A DNA stretch of 64,000 bases, taken from contig NC_080569.1 in assembly GCF_030253575.1 (NCBI RefSeq), forward strand, positions 13,389,501 through 13,453,500, read 5' to 3'. This DNA is from Rhododendron vialii (lineage: Eukaryota > Streptophyta > Magnoliopsida > Ericales > Ericaceae). Below the pieces are notes generated by a model that worked only from the letters and a program-made list of their open reading frames with translations, was not told where the DNA came from and ran no database searches. How positions within the stretch are numbered: position 1 is the first letter of the stretch; each line of letters begins with the position of its first letter. Below are positions 44,753-57,530 of this stretch, piece by piece. Both the position numbers and the translations under genes were made by a program.

Positions 44753-46406
44753 CCTAAATGAGAGGGAAGGGGGAAGGAAGAAAGATGGGCAAGGAGGGTA
44801 TATATAACACCATGATGGTCTATGTTGGGAATTCCTTTCTTTACTTGTTTGAATTTTGTTTTTTTGGGCATAGAGGTAATAGGTTGCCTTGCCTTATTGG
44901 CTCTTTCTTCATAAATTCTATTGGTTCCCTCACCTTATAATTAAAAGTTATCTTAGACAATTCCTGCTGTGACTTTTCAAGAAAGCCATCTCTTCATCGA
45001 TTTGACCAATATGCCCTCAATACTTTCTTCACTTAAAAGGAAAGAGAGAGATATTCAAAAAGAATGGGGTACGTAGTGATGGTGCAATGGAAAAAGCAAG
45101 ATTTTTAATATCCCAAATTGATTATGAAGGCGAAAGGTGACGATCTAATCTTATATACATGCAGTACTTACTAGCCATGTAAATATTTTCTGCTTTTGTT
45201 AAAACTTAAAAGTGAAAAGTATTTGATTGATGGAATATAATCAATCCAACTGAACCTTCTCACCGTTCATTAATTAATGTTTAGCATTCTCATCTATTGG
45301 TCTTCTAATGTGGAATATGATTCTGTCCTCTCATCCCAAAAAGCTTTTCTTTTGACTAATTCGATTAGATATCCTTAATTTCAACACCCCATGACACTGA
45401 AATAACTTGCTATTGATCACGTACGAATCTTCTGCTCGTTTTTTTTTTTTTTTATCTGCGAAAGTTGGTATTGTTAAATTAGTTAGATTAACATTTTGAA
45501 AGAAGAGTTAAACTCCTGACCTCTCTTTTCTTGACAATACTGGCACCTAAGACCACTCTTGATCTCGTTGGACCAAAGACACATCCTCTGCTTTGAAAAT
45601 TAATTAACTAATGAGATTTTATTTAGTTAACTTAAGGTTTATAACAAAGACCAATTACGTAGCCCGGCCTCTGCAACAAAGCCCAGAAGCAATCAGTTAA
45701 TTAACTCTCTCATCAGACTAGTCATGAATTGCATCTCCTGAGGTTGGGATTTTCCGATCAACAGTTCATCGATCGATCGAGAGAGATTCTGCTGTTCATA
45801 ATATTCTACTTTGGCCGTGTGATTTCCAATACTACACTGTCAACAATTTTAAATGAATTTTTATATATTCTTGCTATATATTCAATTTTGAAGATTTTTA
45901 ATTGTTATATATTAATGTTATTTAATGTGGATTTTTGGACTAGACATATCAGAAGTAAAAAAAAACAAATCGTTATCGGTCTGCATCGTAGTAGTGATAC
46001 GAATTTGTAACTAAACTAAGACGAGATTTGGAAATGTACGTAAAAACAAAAAAAGCAGGGGACAGAATAAACTCATTTGAAAGATAATAAATAATTAAAG
46101 AGGAGCTTAATTGGATGATTTTTTTGGATCAAAAGAATCTTTGATTGTTTGAAAGGGAAAAGGGAAAGTACACACCACCAAAAGCAACATCAATTATCAA
46201 GATATAATTGTATATGCCGCCTGCTGATGCTGAATTGGATATAATAATAACGAGATAATGATATGATAATTACTGTTATCATTTCGTAGCGGCCACCTTC
46301 TTAGCTTAAACTAAATGAGTTTATTAAATCGGAGCATAGTTGGAAGCGCACAAGTGTGGACATGCAGTGGTGTCCAGACCCCTGCACAACTCTAAATATT
46401 TGCGTA
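44751..46406. other. Upstream region of the GH17 gene and intergenic DNA
   Basis: No gene. A TATATATAA box lies at about 44800-44808 on the plus strand as written, about 85 bp upstream of the GH17 ATG, and is a candidate TATA element for the minus strand. A segment at 45433-45560 (poly-T, ATCTGCGAAAG, AGTTAGATTAACATTTTGAA) has a diverged copy at 57240-57360, which suggests a small retroposon family. Confidence 0.4.
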
Positions 46407-46690
46407 CATTTTTTTGACCAGTAAAAAAAAATTTTATTAAATCTTTGAAAATAAATTACAAAAATTAAAAGGATTCAAAACACAAGACATCACGATGGAG
46501 CATGAGGAGACCAGAAAGGAGACAATCAAATGTTGCTAGGACCCAAAAGAAAAAATACCAACCCGAAAGATGACAAGTAGCCAACCAAGACCCAAAAAAG
46601 CCCCCCCAAAACACCTCCACTCCAAAATCCAACCATGAAGAAAACCCAACCATCTCCAAAACCCGACTTAATTTAGAAAGATTCTATGGA
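46407..46690 (-). mobile_element. Fragment of LINE-derived retroposon family
   Basis: A poly-T run, then GACCAGTAAAAA and AAATTTTATTAAATC, matches the reversed 3' tail seen at 24127 and 53539. The 5' end and any target duplication were not found. Confidence 0.5.
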
Positions 46691-47406
46691 ATTGGCCCTT
46701 GCAATTGTTGCTTGGGTGAAAAAAAAAATTTCTTAAAATTCCTGTATGTGTTGGGAAAACCCTCCAAAAATTTCAAATTATCAATATATAAACACATGTT
46801 GCTTGGGCTCCTCTCTAAGTCGCAAATTCTGCCTCTGCCATTGCGTGTACTCCTAGCATAAATAAAGAAAGAGTAGAGGGATTTTTGGTGTTTTAGAACA
46901 ATAAAGTTTTTTTTTTTTTTTGATCAGATGGCAGTACTAAAGTTGTGAGAATACTTTTTTGACAACGAGACCAAAAAGGGCTGATGAGTGGGTTGCTTTG
47001 CATTTGCAGGTGGGAAATTCAAAGATGATTACCTACGTATTTTGGGGCCAAATTACTGTAGAACCGAAGAAGTATAGGTGGAAGAACGAACTTGCTGATT
47101 GCAATTTTGTTCACATTTTTTAAAAGAAGGTGAATATTATCTTTTCTGTTATTGGATGAAATGCTGTGAACTCCACCACAAAGTGATGTTATGTTTAGCA
47201 TGCAATACACATTTTGGTAAACATGACATTACTTTGTGGTAGAATCCACACCATTTCAACCAATAAAAAAGAAGGTAATGTTCACCCTCTTAAGTGGAAG
47301 GTAAACTCGAACTTGCTAGAGAAGTGTTTAATTAGTAAGGGGATAAGGGAGATCGTATTACGCACAACGAAAATGAAAGATGGCAACTGTCCTTTTCTGG
47401 AACCAA

Positions 47407-47446
<40 letters not shown>

Positions 47447-48298
47447 GATTACTTGACTTTTATTACTTGATGAATATGCAAGAAAACGAAATATATATGA
47501 GTAGGCTTTGTTTTACTGCCGACATGAGTTGTACTTTTTTGGCATTAAAGCACCTAATAATATTAATGTGACACAACATTGGGTGGTTAATTGTTAATAC
47601 TATACTATTTTAGATTTTACAAAATATACAACTTCTCAGAATCAGTTTTAAAGGCTGTTTTTGGACCAAAAGTAGAGACAGATTTTTTGTAAAAAAAAAG
47701 TAACACAGCTTCTTTCCACCACCAAAAAATAAAATAAAATTAAAATAACACATGTGGAATTAATCGGCAAATTAATTATCTAACGCAACCTTAATTATCA
47801 CTCTTAATACCATTTAGTTGTTTCTGAATTTTTGATAGATTGCATTCTAGACATGTGGATTTTAAGCCTTTAATGGTCGACAAAATGTTGAATCATTGTA
47901 GTCTGTTTTCTCACATTTACATTCAGGTTATTACCAAGCTCAAAACCTCAAGGTAGCCTAAGTTAGTCTAGCTCCTGTGATTGTTGATTAGGTTATTTAT
48001 ACTAATTTGAATATTCTTTTATTGAGTATTTTTTTTTCATTTTTGCCTTATCGAAGTATAAAAAGGTCCAACTTCCTTTCCAGACCATTTTAGAGAATGA
48101 ATTGTCAGTCTAACGGGCTCTTCCTGGATCCATTTCAATGATCGAAAACCTTCATTTTTCAAAACTCATCGATAACATATACTTAATAAAGCAATGACTA
48201 CGTACTTTAATCAGATTTCAGTTGATATGCTTCCAATTAAAACACATTCATATTAAAAAAAAAAAAAATGTAGCTAGCTTCATCTTATATTTTTCGAA
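46691..48298. other. Intergenic region with a small inverted repeat
   Basis: Around 47100-47320 two arms (for example CCACCACAAAGTGATGTTATG and its inverse near 47215-47240) make an imperfect foldback of about 200 bp, perhaps a decayed MITE. A CT tract lies at 47408-47444. No gene. Confidence 0.45.
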
Positions 48299-48469
48299 GA
48301 GAATAAATTCTTTACATCGCCGGTGTAAACATTTGTTTCTTCCAAATCAATTGCATTGCGCCACGTCGTCATATTTTATTAATTGGGACCACTGTTTTGA
48401 CACGTGTCGTAATGCAATTAATTTGGAGGATACAAATGTTTATACCGGCGGTGTAAAGAATTTATTCTC
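48299..48469. mobile_element. Mutator-type MITE, family A copy 2
   Basis: This 171-bp element has TIRs GAGAATAAATTCTTTACA. It is flanked by the perfect 9-bp duplication TTTTTCGAA (48290-48298 and 48470-48478). The inner arms (CCGGTGTAAACATTTGT; CAATTGCATTGCG) pair well and match the copy at 3007-3162. The arms are better preserved here than in copy 1. Confidence 0.9.
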
Positions 48470-48626
48470 TTTTTCGAAACTCATATATATACTTGGTTAC
48501 AAGTTTCAATTTTGTCTCTTAATTAAGTATATTCCTTCACGATGAAGAGTTCCTTGTTTGTCCTTTCCTCTTATTGGTAATTCCCAACTTTTTTGAAATG
48601 TACATAAGTAGTTGGCAAGTAGTTCG

Positions 48627-48997
48627 TACCGATTTAGTAATAGGTCCACTATAGACATTTTATAAGCCCACAAGTCTACCTAATAGTTTTTTAAAACCAC
48701 AAGTCCACACAACCTAAACCCTAGGGTATCCTATAAAAGTGCCTAAAACCCTAAACCCTATAAAAGTGTCTAAACTACTAAAACCCTATAAAAGTGCCTA
48801 AACCCTATGGTACACTACCCTAGGGTACCCTATTCTATAATAAAAAAATGCATCCTAAAATCTTATGAAAATGTCTAAATCCTAGGGTATCCCATCATAC
48901 TCTAGGGTACCCTAAAATGGATTTGAGACCTTACAAAATTAATAAGTGAACTTGTGGGTTTATGAAGTTCACATAATGGACCTAAAACTAATTTTCT
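48627..48997. mobile_element. Small element sharing the Pack-MULE TIR family, with minisatellite core
   Basis: The left end contains AGGTCCACTATAGACATTTT and CCCACAAGTC; the right end (inverse) reads AGGTCCATTATGTGAAC and CCCACAAGTTCACTT. Both resemble the right TIR of the Pack-MULE (GGTCCACTATAACATGTTTC, CTAGTCCACTTCTAA). The core has repeats of about 20-27 bp built on CCTATAAAAGTGCCTAAA and CCTAGGGTA. No target duplication was recognised. The outer bounds are set by the position of GGTCC in the Pack-MULE TIR. Confidence 0.55.
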
Positions 48998-49383
48998 AAA
49001 TATTCAACTTGTTAATTAGCTAGGAAGACATGCATAATTAAGATTCGTATGAAATTAATCGTCAAAGTTAGCTAGGTCACGTTTCTTGATAAGCAAGAGA
49101 GACAAGCAATTGCATGCTTTTGGCTCTAGTAATTAATCTACTCCTCCTAAGTGGCACCGCGAATGCCATGCATGTGATCTGACTAGTAAAAGAGATAAAA
49201 AGAAACTAAAGCTAGTGTTGCATCAGCCACAGGCCCCTTTTATAAAAGTCTTTACATATTTGCATCAGCCACATGGAAATAACACGTACTTTCCTACATA
49301 TACTGACGCAGCAGAACGAACGAATTATCATTGATCATTAAATCAATAATATTATACCCGTAGGCTACATTCTCCTATATAAA

Positions 49384-49960
49384 TGTTAGGACATTCACGA
49401 AGTAGACAAGTAAACAAACCAATAAGTAATAAAATAAAGGCACAAAGATATACGTGGTTCCGTTCAAGCACAAAGCAAGAACGTACTCCACGGGCGAAGA
49501 GCGAGAGAAGATTCATTATGATCAAGGAGAGAATACAAAGAGCCCGTAACTCTCAACGAAGCACCAAACGATATTTAGTGACAAATCTCTGATGGAATCC
49601 GAAAGGGAGAATAAATCCTTGGTGGAACCCGAAGAGACGAAACAAAACCCTCCTATCAAGCCCCAATTCAAATGAGATAAACCTTAAGAATTCCCAAGAT
49701 TCTTATTTATTGAAAAGCACTAAAAAACCATAAACCGAATTAGAATAGAATTCTTGTCACATAAACCTAAACCGACTCAAATAAGGAATTCTAGTTACTT
49801 TCCAACAATAAGCTAAAATCGCAACTCAACTAGGAAACAATAGATCTAGATTCTTGATAACCAAAGAAAACTATAAAAGAAACTAGGAAGGGATATCTCT
49901 ATATATAACAGGAATAAAATCTTTCTGAACGAGGCTCAAGCAATTTGGGATATTGATAAG
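49384..49960 (-). mobile_element. Probable copia LTR fragment
   Basis: Read on the minus strand, this contains the motif CCCGTGGAGTACGTTC followed by GAACGGAACCACGTATATCTT and ends CCTAACA. This resembles the R/U5 end of many plant Ty1/copia LTRs. No internal region or second LTR was identified beside it. At about 49930-50050 a frame reads NEAQAIWDIDKMLGIGYDGN, which resembles a LINE ORF. Confidence 0.45.
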
Positions 49961-50165
49961 ATGTTGGGTATTGGTTATGATGGTAATGAAGGGAAAGTCA
50001 TTAGCAAAATTGCTAAGTCAGAGGAAATTGATGATGAGCGAAACAAAGCCATATATGTTGGCCTAGGAGGAAAGGATTACTTTTAGGAGGAAGGGGTGCG
50101 TTTGGGGTTCTTCTTGTTGGTCTCTTGCCAACCTTGTCTTTTGGCCGGGGTTTGGGCTGTGGCAT

Positions 50166-50181
50166 ATGAGAGAGAGAGAGA

Positions 50182-50268
<87 letters not shown>
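50166..50268. repeat. Long (GA)n microsatellite
   Basis: About 100 bp of GA with one interruption (GGGA near 50185). Confidence 0.95.
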
Positions 50269-50270
<2 letters not shown>

Positions 50271-50996
50271 TATGTCATTTATTGAGATGTTTGCTCCTTG
50301 CTGGGATGCCATATTGTCTCGAATTCTTTTAGTCTCTGTAAACTTTTTTAGATATCGATCAGTAAAATTTCAATTTCACTGTTAAAAAAAACGACAAAAC
50401 AAATGGCACAAAATTAAAGTTCTAAAATACTACAACCATACTCATTTAGACACACCCACGTACACACACTCAAACTCTCAAGAGTGTGGACTGCACACAT
50501 ACTTGTAAGTTTGGGTGTGTACTTGAATGATAGACTCCAAAGTCCAAACCACCATGAACTTAGCAGGAGGAAACCAAGCAAGAACCAACATAAACACCCC
50601 AAACCATGTTATTTCTACAATACGATTTCCGTAAGTGAAAACACTTAAGATCTTGTCCTACATCCTATGTACTCCATTGTAGCACTACTTGATTTTTCCT
50701 TGCAATATCTCTTCCCCCATGTGAAAACTCTCGTCCCCGTTGCGGTGCGCACTGTCATACTTAAGGTCCTTTTTATCTTTGTTATCCGTTTTCAAAGATG
50801 AATAAATTCACTTTTTTGCCGAGCAAAAGAAAATAGTGAAACGAGAAAGCGAAAAGGACTACTTCTTCATTCTCTTGATGAAGCACTAAAAAACACACCA
50901 TGTCCCTCAAGAGCTAGCGGGTCAATTCCGATCCTTCTTTATCTTTTCCTTTTCGGAAAATTCTACTCTCCACGCACTCACACAAACACTTTACAC
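50269..50996. other. Intergenic region
   Basis: No gene and no element that I could delimit. Confidence 0.4.
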
Positions 50997-51706
50997 TAGG
51001 GGTGTGCAAAAAATATGCCAATCTGCCAACCCAACCCGCACCGGCCCAACCCGAAAATCACGGGTTAAAACCATGAGCGGCCGGTTGAGTTGGGCGGGTA
51101 AAACAAAACTTTCAAACGGGTAAGTTTGGACGCGGGTAAAATTTCTCTAGCTAAACCGCCTTTAATCCAACCCAACATACCTGTATATTTAGAATAATAA
51201 TAACAAATAAAAATAATATCCTATCAATGTTAACGTGCACTATGATTTTTGTATGGATTATTAGCTACTAGTTTTAATTCTTTTTAATTTGTGCACTATG
51301 ATCTTTGTAATTCATTTTCAAACATTAAAACAAAATTTTTAAACCGGTTGATTTGAGTGCGGGTAAAGTTTCTCTAAACCGCCTTTAATCCAACCCAACA
51401 TATTGTTTTATGCTATTTGTTTTTGTATGAACTATTAATTATGTGGTCTATGTTGGCTATTAGCCTATTACTAATTCTATGCTATTGGTTTCATTATTAG
51501 CTCAATTAGTGAAGTTTGTTTTCAACCTGTTCTACCCGCCTAACCTGCAAGTCTGCAAGTTGAAAACGTCAAAAAAATCAACCAACTCGCTGATTTTAAG
51601 ATAGTGATGGGTTGGCGGCATGTTACAAAATTGTTAACCTGCCAAGTACGGATTTGTTAAAGAATACACCCTAAACCTACCCAACCCGACCCATGCAACA
51701 TCCCTA
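50997..51706. mobile_element. hAT-like non-autonomous element
   Basis: The left end TAGGGGTGTGCAAAAAATAT and the right end (inverse TAGGGATGTTGCATGGGTCG) form the TIR. The inner arms hold inverse-paired CCAACCCAACCCG / CGGGTTGG motifs. The 8-bp flanks CTTTACAC and TTTTACAC differ at one position. It contains two related blocks (about 51140-51175 and 51350-51400) with CCGCCTTTAATCCAACCCAA. Confidence 0.75.
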
Positions 51707-51769
51707 TTTTACACACACACAAATTTATTTATGGGTCTCATACACTTTGGAGTTGTAGTGTGTGTGGAT

Positions 51770-51801
51770 CTTTATGTGAGTGTGAGTGTGAGTGTGAGTG
51801 T
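51770..51801. repeat. Short GTGTGA minisatellite
   Basis: About five units of GTGTGA next to the hAT-like element. Confidence 0.85.
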
Positions 51802-52059
51802 GTTTGTGGTTCTGGAATTGTTTTTTTGTTTTTGGGTAAAAGAGTAGCTTTAGGGCATCATTTAATATATACTGAAAATAAGTGCATGTTTTGCCGGAAA
51901 GAGTATGTATGCAATTTGGAATGACAAGAAATTTAAGCTTTGTTAATTGTTAATCAATGCCCATAGGATATTCATTGGTGGGAATTTAAGCATGTTCTAT
52001 TTTGCACTCAAAGGGGGAAAATGGGTTTTCCTTTGTTTAAGATAGACTTCACAAAGAAG

Positions 52060-52569
52060 TTTTTTTTTTCCTCAGCAAAGAAATTTTATTAATCTCTAAA
52101 AAGGAACAAAGATTAAAAAGAACAAGGTCATATAAGATTTACCCTACCAAAATGACGTTGGCAAGAAGCCAACAAAGGAAAAAAACCAACCCCGATACAC
52201 CTATACCTAAAAGGAAAATGCCTCAAGCACTCCAGCACCTTGCAGAAAGGAAACAAAGAAAAGAGAACACCTCCACCAACAATTAGGCTAAACAGCCCCT
52301 TGAAAAAACAACCTAAACTAGCCCCCCACAGAAGAAGCTGGAAACAAGCACAGGCAAGGAGCAGACAAAAACAACCTCAAAACACCCGCACCAAGCCACC
52401 AAGAGAACGGCAAAGCAAACCCAGATAGAGAAACAAAGCCATGACCAACCCCGGCTAAGCAACAACCAGCATACGAAAAGGAACGCAACAGAAAACAGGA
52501 ACAAACACCCAAATATAGAAACCAATCGAATCAGAACTCCACAGAGGGGGAGGCACCATCCTTCAACTC
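52060..52569 (-). mobile_element. LINE-derived non-autonomous retroposon
   Basis: A poly-T run, then CCTCAGCAAAGAAATTTTAT, is the reversed tail of the family seen at 24127. A possible 10-bp target duplication CACAAAGAAG flanks it (52050-52059 and 52570-52579). The minus-strand frame makes only a low-complexity Cys/Leu/Phe/Val-rich peptide. Confidence 0.55.
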
Positions 52570-52579
52570 CACAAAGAAG

Positions 52580-53520
52580 AAGATTTAAAGAAACATGCTT
52601 TTTCTTAAAAGCATTAAAGATAAAGGGTGGAAAGCAGCAGAGGTACATGAATGGAAAAAGGGTTACTGTTAGAATTGGAAAATTTCTTGTGTCTGCTCAA
52701 AGATATACATCTTTCTTTCCAAGGATTCTTGGCTTTGGGTTGGTTTTCCTAATCACTAATTAGTAAATAACGAATGCAGAAGCGGGTGGTTCGGGTTACC
52801 TTTTCGAGTGTTTTAACTGAACTAAATTTTTGTGTGGATAAATTATGAACTCCGAACATTAATATATAACCGCAACAATCTCCTAGCGATTGAGTGATAG
52901 AACGATGCGATTATCACCAACGATTATCACCAACAATATATATCCACGACAAAAAAGCTAAAACCACTCTATAACGGTAGAGGGAGAAAAAAGTATCCTT
53001 GAACTCAATACTAATTGATTATTGTGTCTCACTTGTGAATTTCCTGCAAGAAATTATATAGATCGAAGCATCTGCTTCAGGAGTATACTAATTCTTAAGA
53101 GATTAGGGTTAATTGAACATCTTCCTTTTTTCTCCAAGATAAGATGAAACTCTATCATGATAATTGGTCTCCGGGTCATGCCACACATGGGCGACCCAAT
53201 TCGGTCCCGGACCCACCTAAATTCCAACAGTTTTGATGAATTGTAACAATCACAAGCAAATTTCAACTGTAACTGATGCTGGAAAACCATCACATACTGC
53301 TTCACGAGGAAAAAAGAGGAGGAGGAATGGAAAATTTCCAACACGTTTCCACCTAAGTTGTTATCACAAGATAAGAGCGTTGAAGATATGAAAAGCAAGA
53401 ATGGTTTTAGCTAGGTTTTTCATTTAATTCCCTTTTATATATATCTTACTTTTTGATTTTGGGTTTTGTGCTATATGTTCTTTTTTGGAGGACCTCGTCA
53501 CATGAAGTGTTCTTCGGTGC
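52580..53520. other. Intergenic region
   Basis: A 114-codon minus-strand frame at 53054-53398 has no recognisable domain. No gene is supported. Confidence 0.35.
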
Positions 53521-53834
53521 TGAGGCTAAGTTTCCCTTCTTTCTTTTTTTATCGGCAAAAGATAAAATTTTATTAACTCATAACACAAAGTACAGAGCTA
53601 AAAGGATCATGGATACACCGGTCTGACCATCCATGACCCTCATCTCCTAACCACATGGAGGAAATTGATTTGGCCCAACAGGCTGAGCCCAAACCAGAAG
53701 AAAAATACCTAACCGGCCCAAGTTGGAGAGACACCAACTCAAACCAAAACAGCCCAAAAACCAAACAAATGGGCAAAGCCCACACACCTAATATAACCCT
53801 ACACACCAAATCCAACCCCAAACCAAAACCGAGC

Positions 53835-56351
53835 TGTAACGACCCGGATTTTCGATCCAATTTTTTTTAATACAAATTTATATTGTTAAATTCCTAATTC
53901 AATAATTAATTAGATTGAATAATTAAAATATATTATTATGTGTACAATTGATATTATTTACACTATTGTATAAAATATGTATTTAAACTTTAGATATACA
54001 AGGAATCAGAGTTTCATATTCATCTCTTATCTTTTCTATCTAAACCCTAACTAGAACTCTATTCAAATTAACTCTCCACTTCTCTATCTCTCATCCTATA
54101 TATACACGCGTCCAGATACATTCTCATCATGTACATACATGCGTCCACATACATTAGAATTGAAAACCCCCCCAAATGTGGCACTTGTCCCCTATCCTTT
54201 TATCATTTTCAGTATCCCTCTCTTTCACTCTCCTTCCTCATTCCACCACTTCTACACTTATCCTCTCACCTTCTTACTACCTTATTCTTTCTCATTATAC
54301 ATACCCACATAAATCTGAAAATTGAACACCAGTATATTATTTTATTCTCAATTCTATTATTGAGTCTAGAATAGAGAGAGAGAAAGAGAGAGAGAGCGAG
54401 TTGTGGCCGTAGGTGTGTGCACACCGTGAGTTTCGTGGGCACACCGCTGCTGCGGGCCCTGTCAGAGTGCCGCCAGACGCTGCCTCGAGATTTCAAAACC
54501 ACCATGGCGATCTACGAACACCGTACAACACTTATTCGGACTTAGAATCGCGTTTGAGGTAGTTTTCCGGAAACCCGAAACTTTAATCTGTATTTTAATG
54601 GAGTTAAGATTTAGATTTAAAGTTTATTGAAGATGATGATCTGCTGTTAAATTGTTAATTTATTTTTAGTCCTGTTTATATAAAAATTCAGTCCGGTTGT
54701 GCTGGAATGATTAGTGTTATACCCTGTGAAAATTTATGATCGTTTAACAAGTGTTTGATTGCAAAATTACTATTAATGATGCATTGTTGATTTGTATTTG
54801 AGTGGACGTTTACGTGTTTAATAAATTATTGGGGTAGATAAATATTTATGAAATATTAATAAGAATATTTTATTAGTAAAAATTATTTAGATTGTAAACA
54901 AGAAATATTTTAGATTATATATTAGTTAATCTTTAACTCTAATAAATATTGACTAGAATAGCATCGCATAACTTTGTTGTTATGAAAATCTCATATTAAT
55001 ATTTAATGTAGTTAGTAAATACTAAATTTAGCAATAAGTATTTTCCAATAAAAATTAGTTTGTAAAATCTATGAATAATATGAGAGTTAAAGAAAATATA
55101 TAAATAGTAGAAATGTTTTATAAAATTTCTAAACGAGAGAAATAGACTTAATTTTAAGTGTAGTAATTAATTGTTTGACTGAATATTATTTTGTTACTCG
55201 CATGATTAATTCTATGACAGGATAAATTTTATCGCATGGTTATGTGTTGTTGGCATGTTAGTACTTTTAGTTGAAATGTTGAACCATGTGGTATTTTGTT
55301 ATGGTTGTAGATTGGACAAATAGGTTCCTCGGGTGGTTACGAGTAGTGAAACATATAGACGATGATGAGTAAATGGAAAATGGTAAAATGTTGAAAGTGT
55401 GAGTACTGTGTGGATTGTAAATTGAGCCATGACGATGGCAAGGGTAACCTATGGGGCCCTGTGTTGAAATGGGTTACCTGCGGGGCCCAGTGTTGTGACA
55501 CTAACGTATGATACGTCATGGAAAGTTTCTCTTCGAGGAAGAGAATGAGTCCCATGAGACGGTTATAGTTAGTGAGACGCTAACGTATGATACGTCATGG
55601 GAAGTTTTTCTTCGAAGAAGAGAATGGGTCCCATGAGACGGTTATAGTTAGTGAGACGTTAATGTATGATACATCATGGAAAGTTTCTCTTTGGGGAAGA
55701 GAATGGGTCCCATGAGACGGTTATAGTTAGCGTGGGGTACTGGATGTCCGACCTTAATGTATGATACGTCATGGGATGACTCGATTCTCCTGTTATGGTC
55801 TTAAGTGAGAACATGTTCGGTACATAACTTAGGTGCGCTCACTTAGGACCCTGGTGCAGGATAAGCAAGAGGAAGGGTGGACCCATGAGACGGTTGTAGT
55901 TAGTGGATGTGGGAGGAAAGGATCTCGTGGAGATGATCCTTAGATTACATGTAAGATGATGGATGGTAAAGAAAAAGACGATGTGTTATTTTTTGATACC
56001 TTCTATGTATTATGAATTGTTATATTGTTAATCTGCATATTGTGGTATTGGGTTTTAGGATTTCTACTTGGTGAATTATCACTCAGGATACGTTTGTATC
56101 CTGGCAAATCGTTTGCTTCGGCGTTCAATTTGCCAGAGTGTGCAGGATTTCACAGTGGAGCAGTTGATACAGGTGGGACCCCCTGGAAGTCGCTCTGGAG
56201 TTGCTTTTGTTAAATAAATGTACATAGATTTTTGTATTATTTTGAGATTGTAATTTTTGTACAAGGATAAATAGGGGCCTAATAGTTTGTAAAATTCAGT
56301 GTATTTTAGGGTTAATACTTCCGAAATTTCTTGAAAAATCGGGGCGTTACA
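53835..56351. mobile_element. Probable solo LTR (Ty3/gypsy type) nested in the retroposon
   Basis: This 2517-bp segment starts TGTAACGACCCGGATTTTCG and ends AAAATCGGGGCGTTACA, an inverted-end pair typical of some plant gypsy LTRs. The 4-bp GAGC flanks it on both sides (53831-53834 and 56352-56355), and removing it rejoins the retroposon. No gag-pol is present and frames are short, so a solo LTR is the best reading. A TATATATAC box lies near 54097. A DNA element with about 18-bp TIRs is the alternative. Confidence 0.6.
55497..55740 (+). repeat. Three tandem copies of a ~78-bp unit
   Basis: The unit contains CTAACGTATGATACGTCATGG and AGAATGGGTCCCATGAGACG and is repeated at about 55500, 55578 and 55656. 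Partial copies lie at about 55753 and 55884. Within each unit TATGATACGTCAT and CCCATGAGACGG recur with little divergence. The array lies inside the probable solo LTR. Confidence 0.88.
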
Positions 56352-57037
56352 GAGCCACCTGCCACCGCCTCCAACGATGCCATCACCGCCACCGCCGCCA
56401 TACCTGCCAAACCAGCCAAAGCCACAAACAAACAACTACAGAACAACAACAATACTGCTGCCCAACAGCCACAACCACCACCCACCGCCATCTGCCGCCA
56501 CCATCATCACCGCTAGGAAAAGACCCAACAAGTTCTACACGCGCGCTCCAACCACCAAACAAACCGAAAGCTGGGACGAACTGCCAAGATCTGGAAGAAG
56601 AGGATGCAACCAAAGCCACCAGCAGTGAAGAAACCCTAGCCGTTAAGCGCTGAACCGAATTGGCCTAAGAGAAACTGATCGGCGGGATCCAACACCCAAA
56701 CATCACTGACCACAACGACGTCCTCCACAACGCTGTTAGGCCCCAAAAGATCGACTCCATTCAGCAATGGAGATCGATAGGAGAGACGCCGGAGGAGGAT
56801 GAGAAAGGGTCACGGACGAGGGAGCAGGACTGATAGAGCAAAAAGGCAGAAGAAACCAGACCAGCAAGGATGAGAAAGATAGGGGTGAGGGAGGAGAGAG
56901 CCCGGGGGGAGGAGGAGATCGAGCGCCTCCCCCCCCCTACCTAGGCGGCTGCGGCTGGAAACGTAATGCAAAGAACCTTTTTACTTCGATTCTGTTGCCT
57001 AAGGAGGAAGGATCTCGAATGAGGCTAAGTTTCCCTT

Positions 57038-57530
57038 GTCGGCTAAACAGACTAAAATCCACAGCAACACGAATTTTAAGACAGATTATTCTTCTCGCAT
57101 ACATTAATTAAAAATTCAAATAGTAAAAATAATTTGTCTAAAGCACATAAACTGTAGTTTAACTTTTTAAGGGAAACCCACTGAATCTACTTATCCTCAT
57201 CCCTTATACAGAGCAAAAATTATGCTAATTAGGGGCATATTTTTTGTTATCAGCGAAATCATTATTGTTAGAATAGTTAGATTAACATTTTGAAAAAGAG
57301 TTCTCTTGACCTAGTTTCTCTCAACATCTAAGTACACATCTGATGCTGTATGACCAAAAGCTTCTTCGTAGTTAAGTCACATGTTAGTATGTACATGAGA
57401 CCTTTATAAGGCCAAAATGAGCTCTAAGGCATTGTTTGGGATATGGTCGGGGATGGAACTAGAATTTTACCCTAGCAGTAGCGAAATGTATACTAAAAAA
57501 ATAAAAAGATGCATTACAATATTAATAGTC
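57038..57530. other. Intergenic spacer
   Basis: No gene. 57240-57360 is a diverged copy of the small retroposon-like segment at 45433-45560. Confidence 0.4.

Larger units (their letters stand above)
53539..57019 (-). mobile_element. LINE-derived retroposon copy 2, split by a nested LTR insertion
   Basis: The plus strand begins with poly-T and ATCGGCAAAAGATAAAATTT, like copy 1 at 24127. A perfect 18-bp target duplication TGAGGCTAAGTTTCCCTT flanks the whole at 53521-53538 and 57020-57037. The retroposon occupies 53539-53834 and 56352-57019, so about 960 bp without the nested element. The 5' end carries a GGGGGAGG...CCCCCCCC stretch. Confidence 0.85.

Noticed and set aside
48715..48800. Interstitial telomere repeat (AAACCCT-like units)
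   Set aside because: Units are not exact 7-mers. They belong to a CCTATAAAAGTGCCTAAA minisatellite inside an inverted-repeat element.
50013..50332. Frames encoding long Leu-Ser or Arg-Glu runs
   Set aside because: They are translations of the (GA)n microsatellite, not genes.
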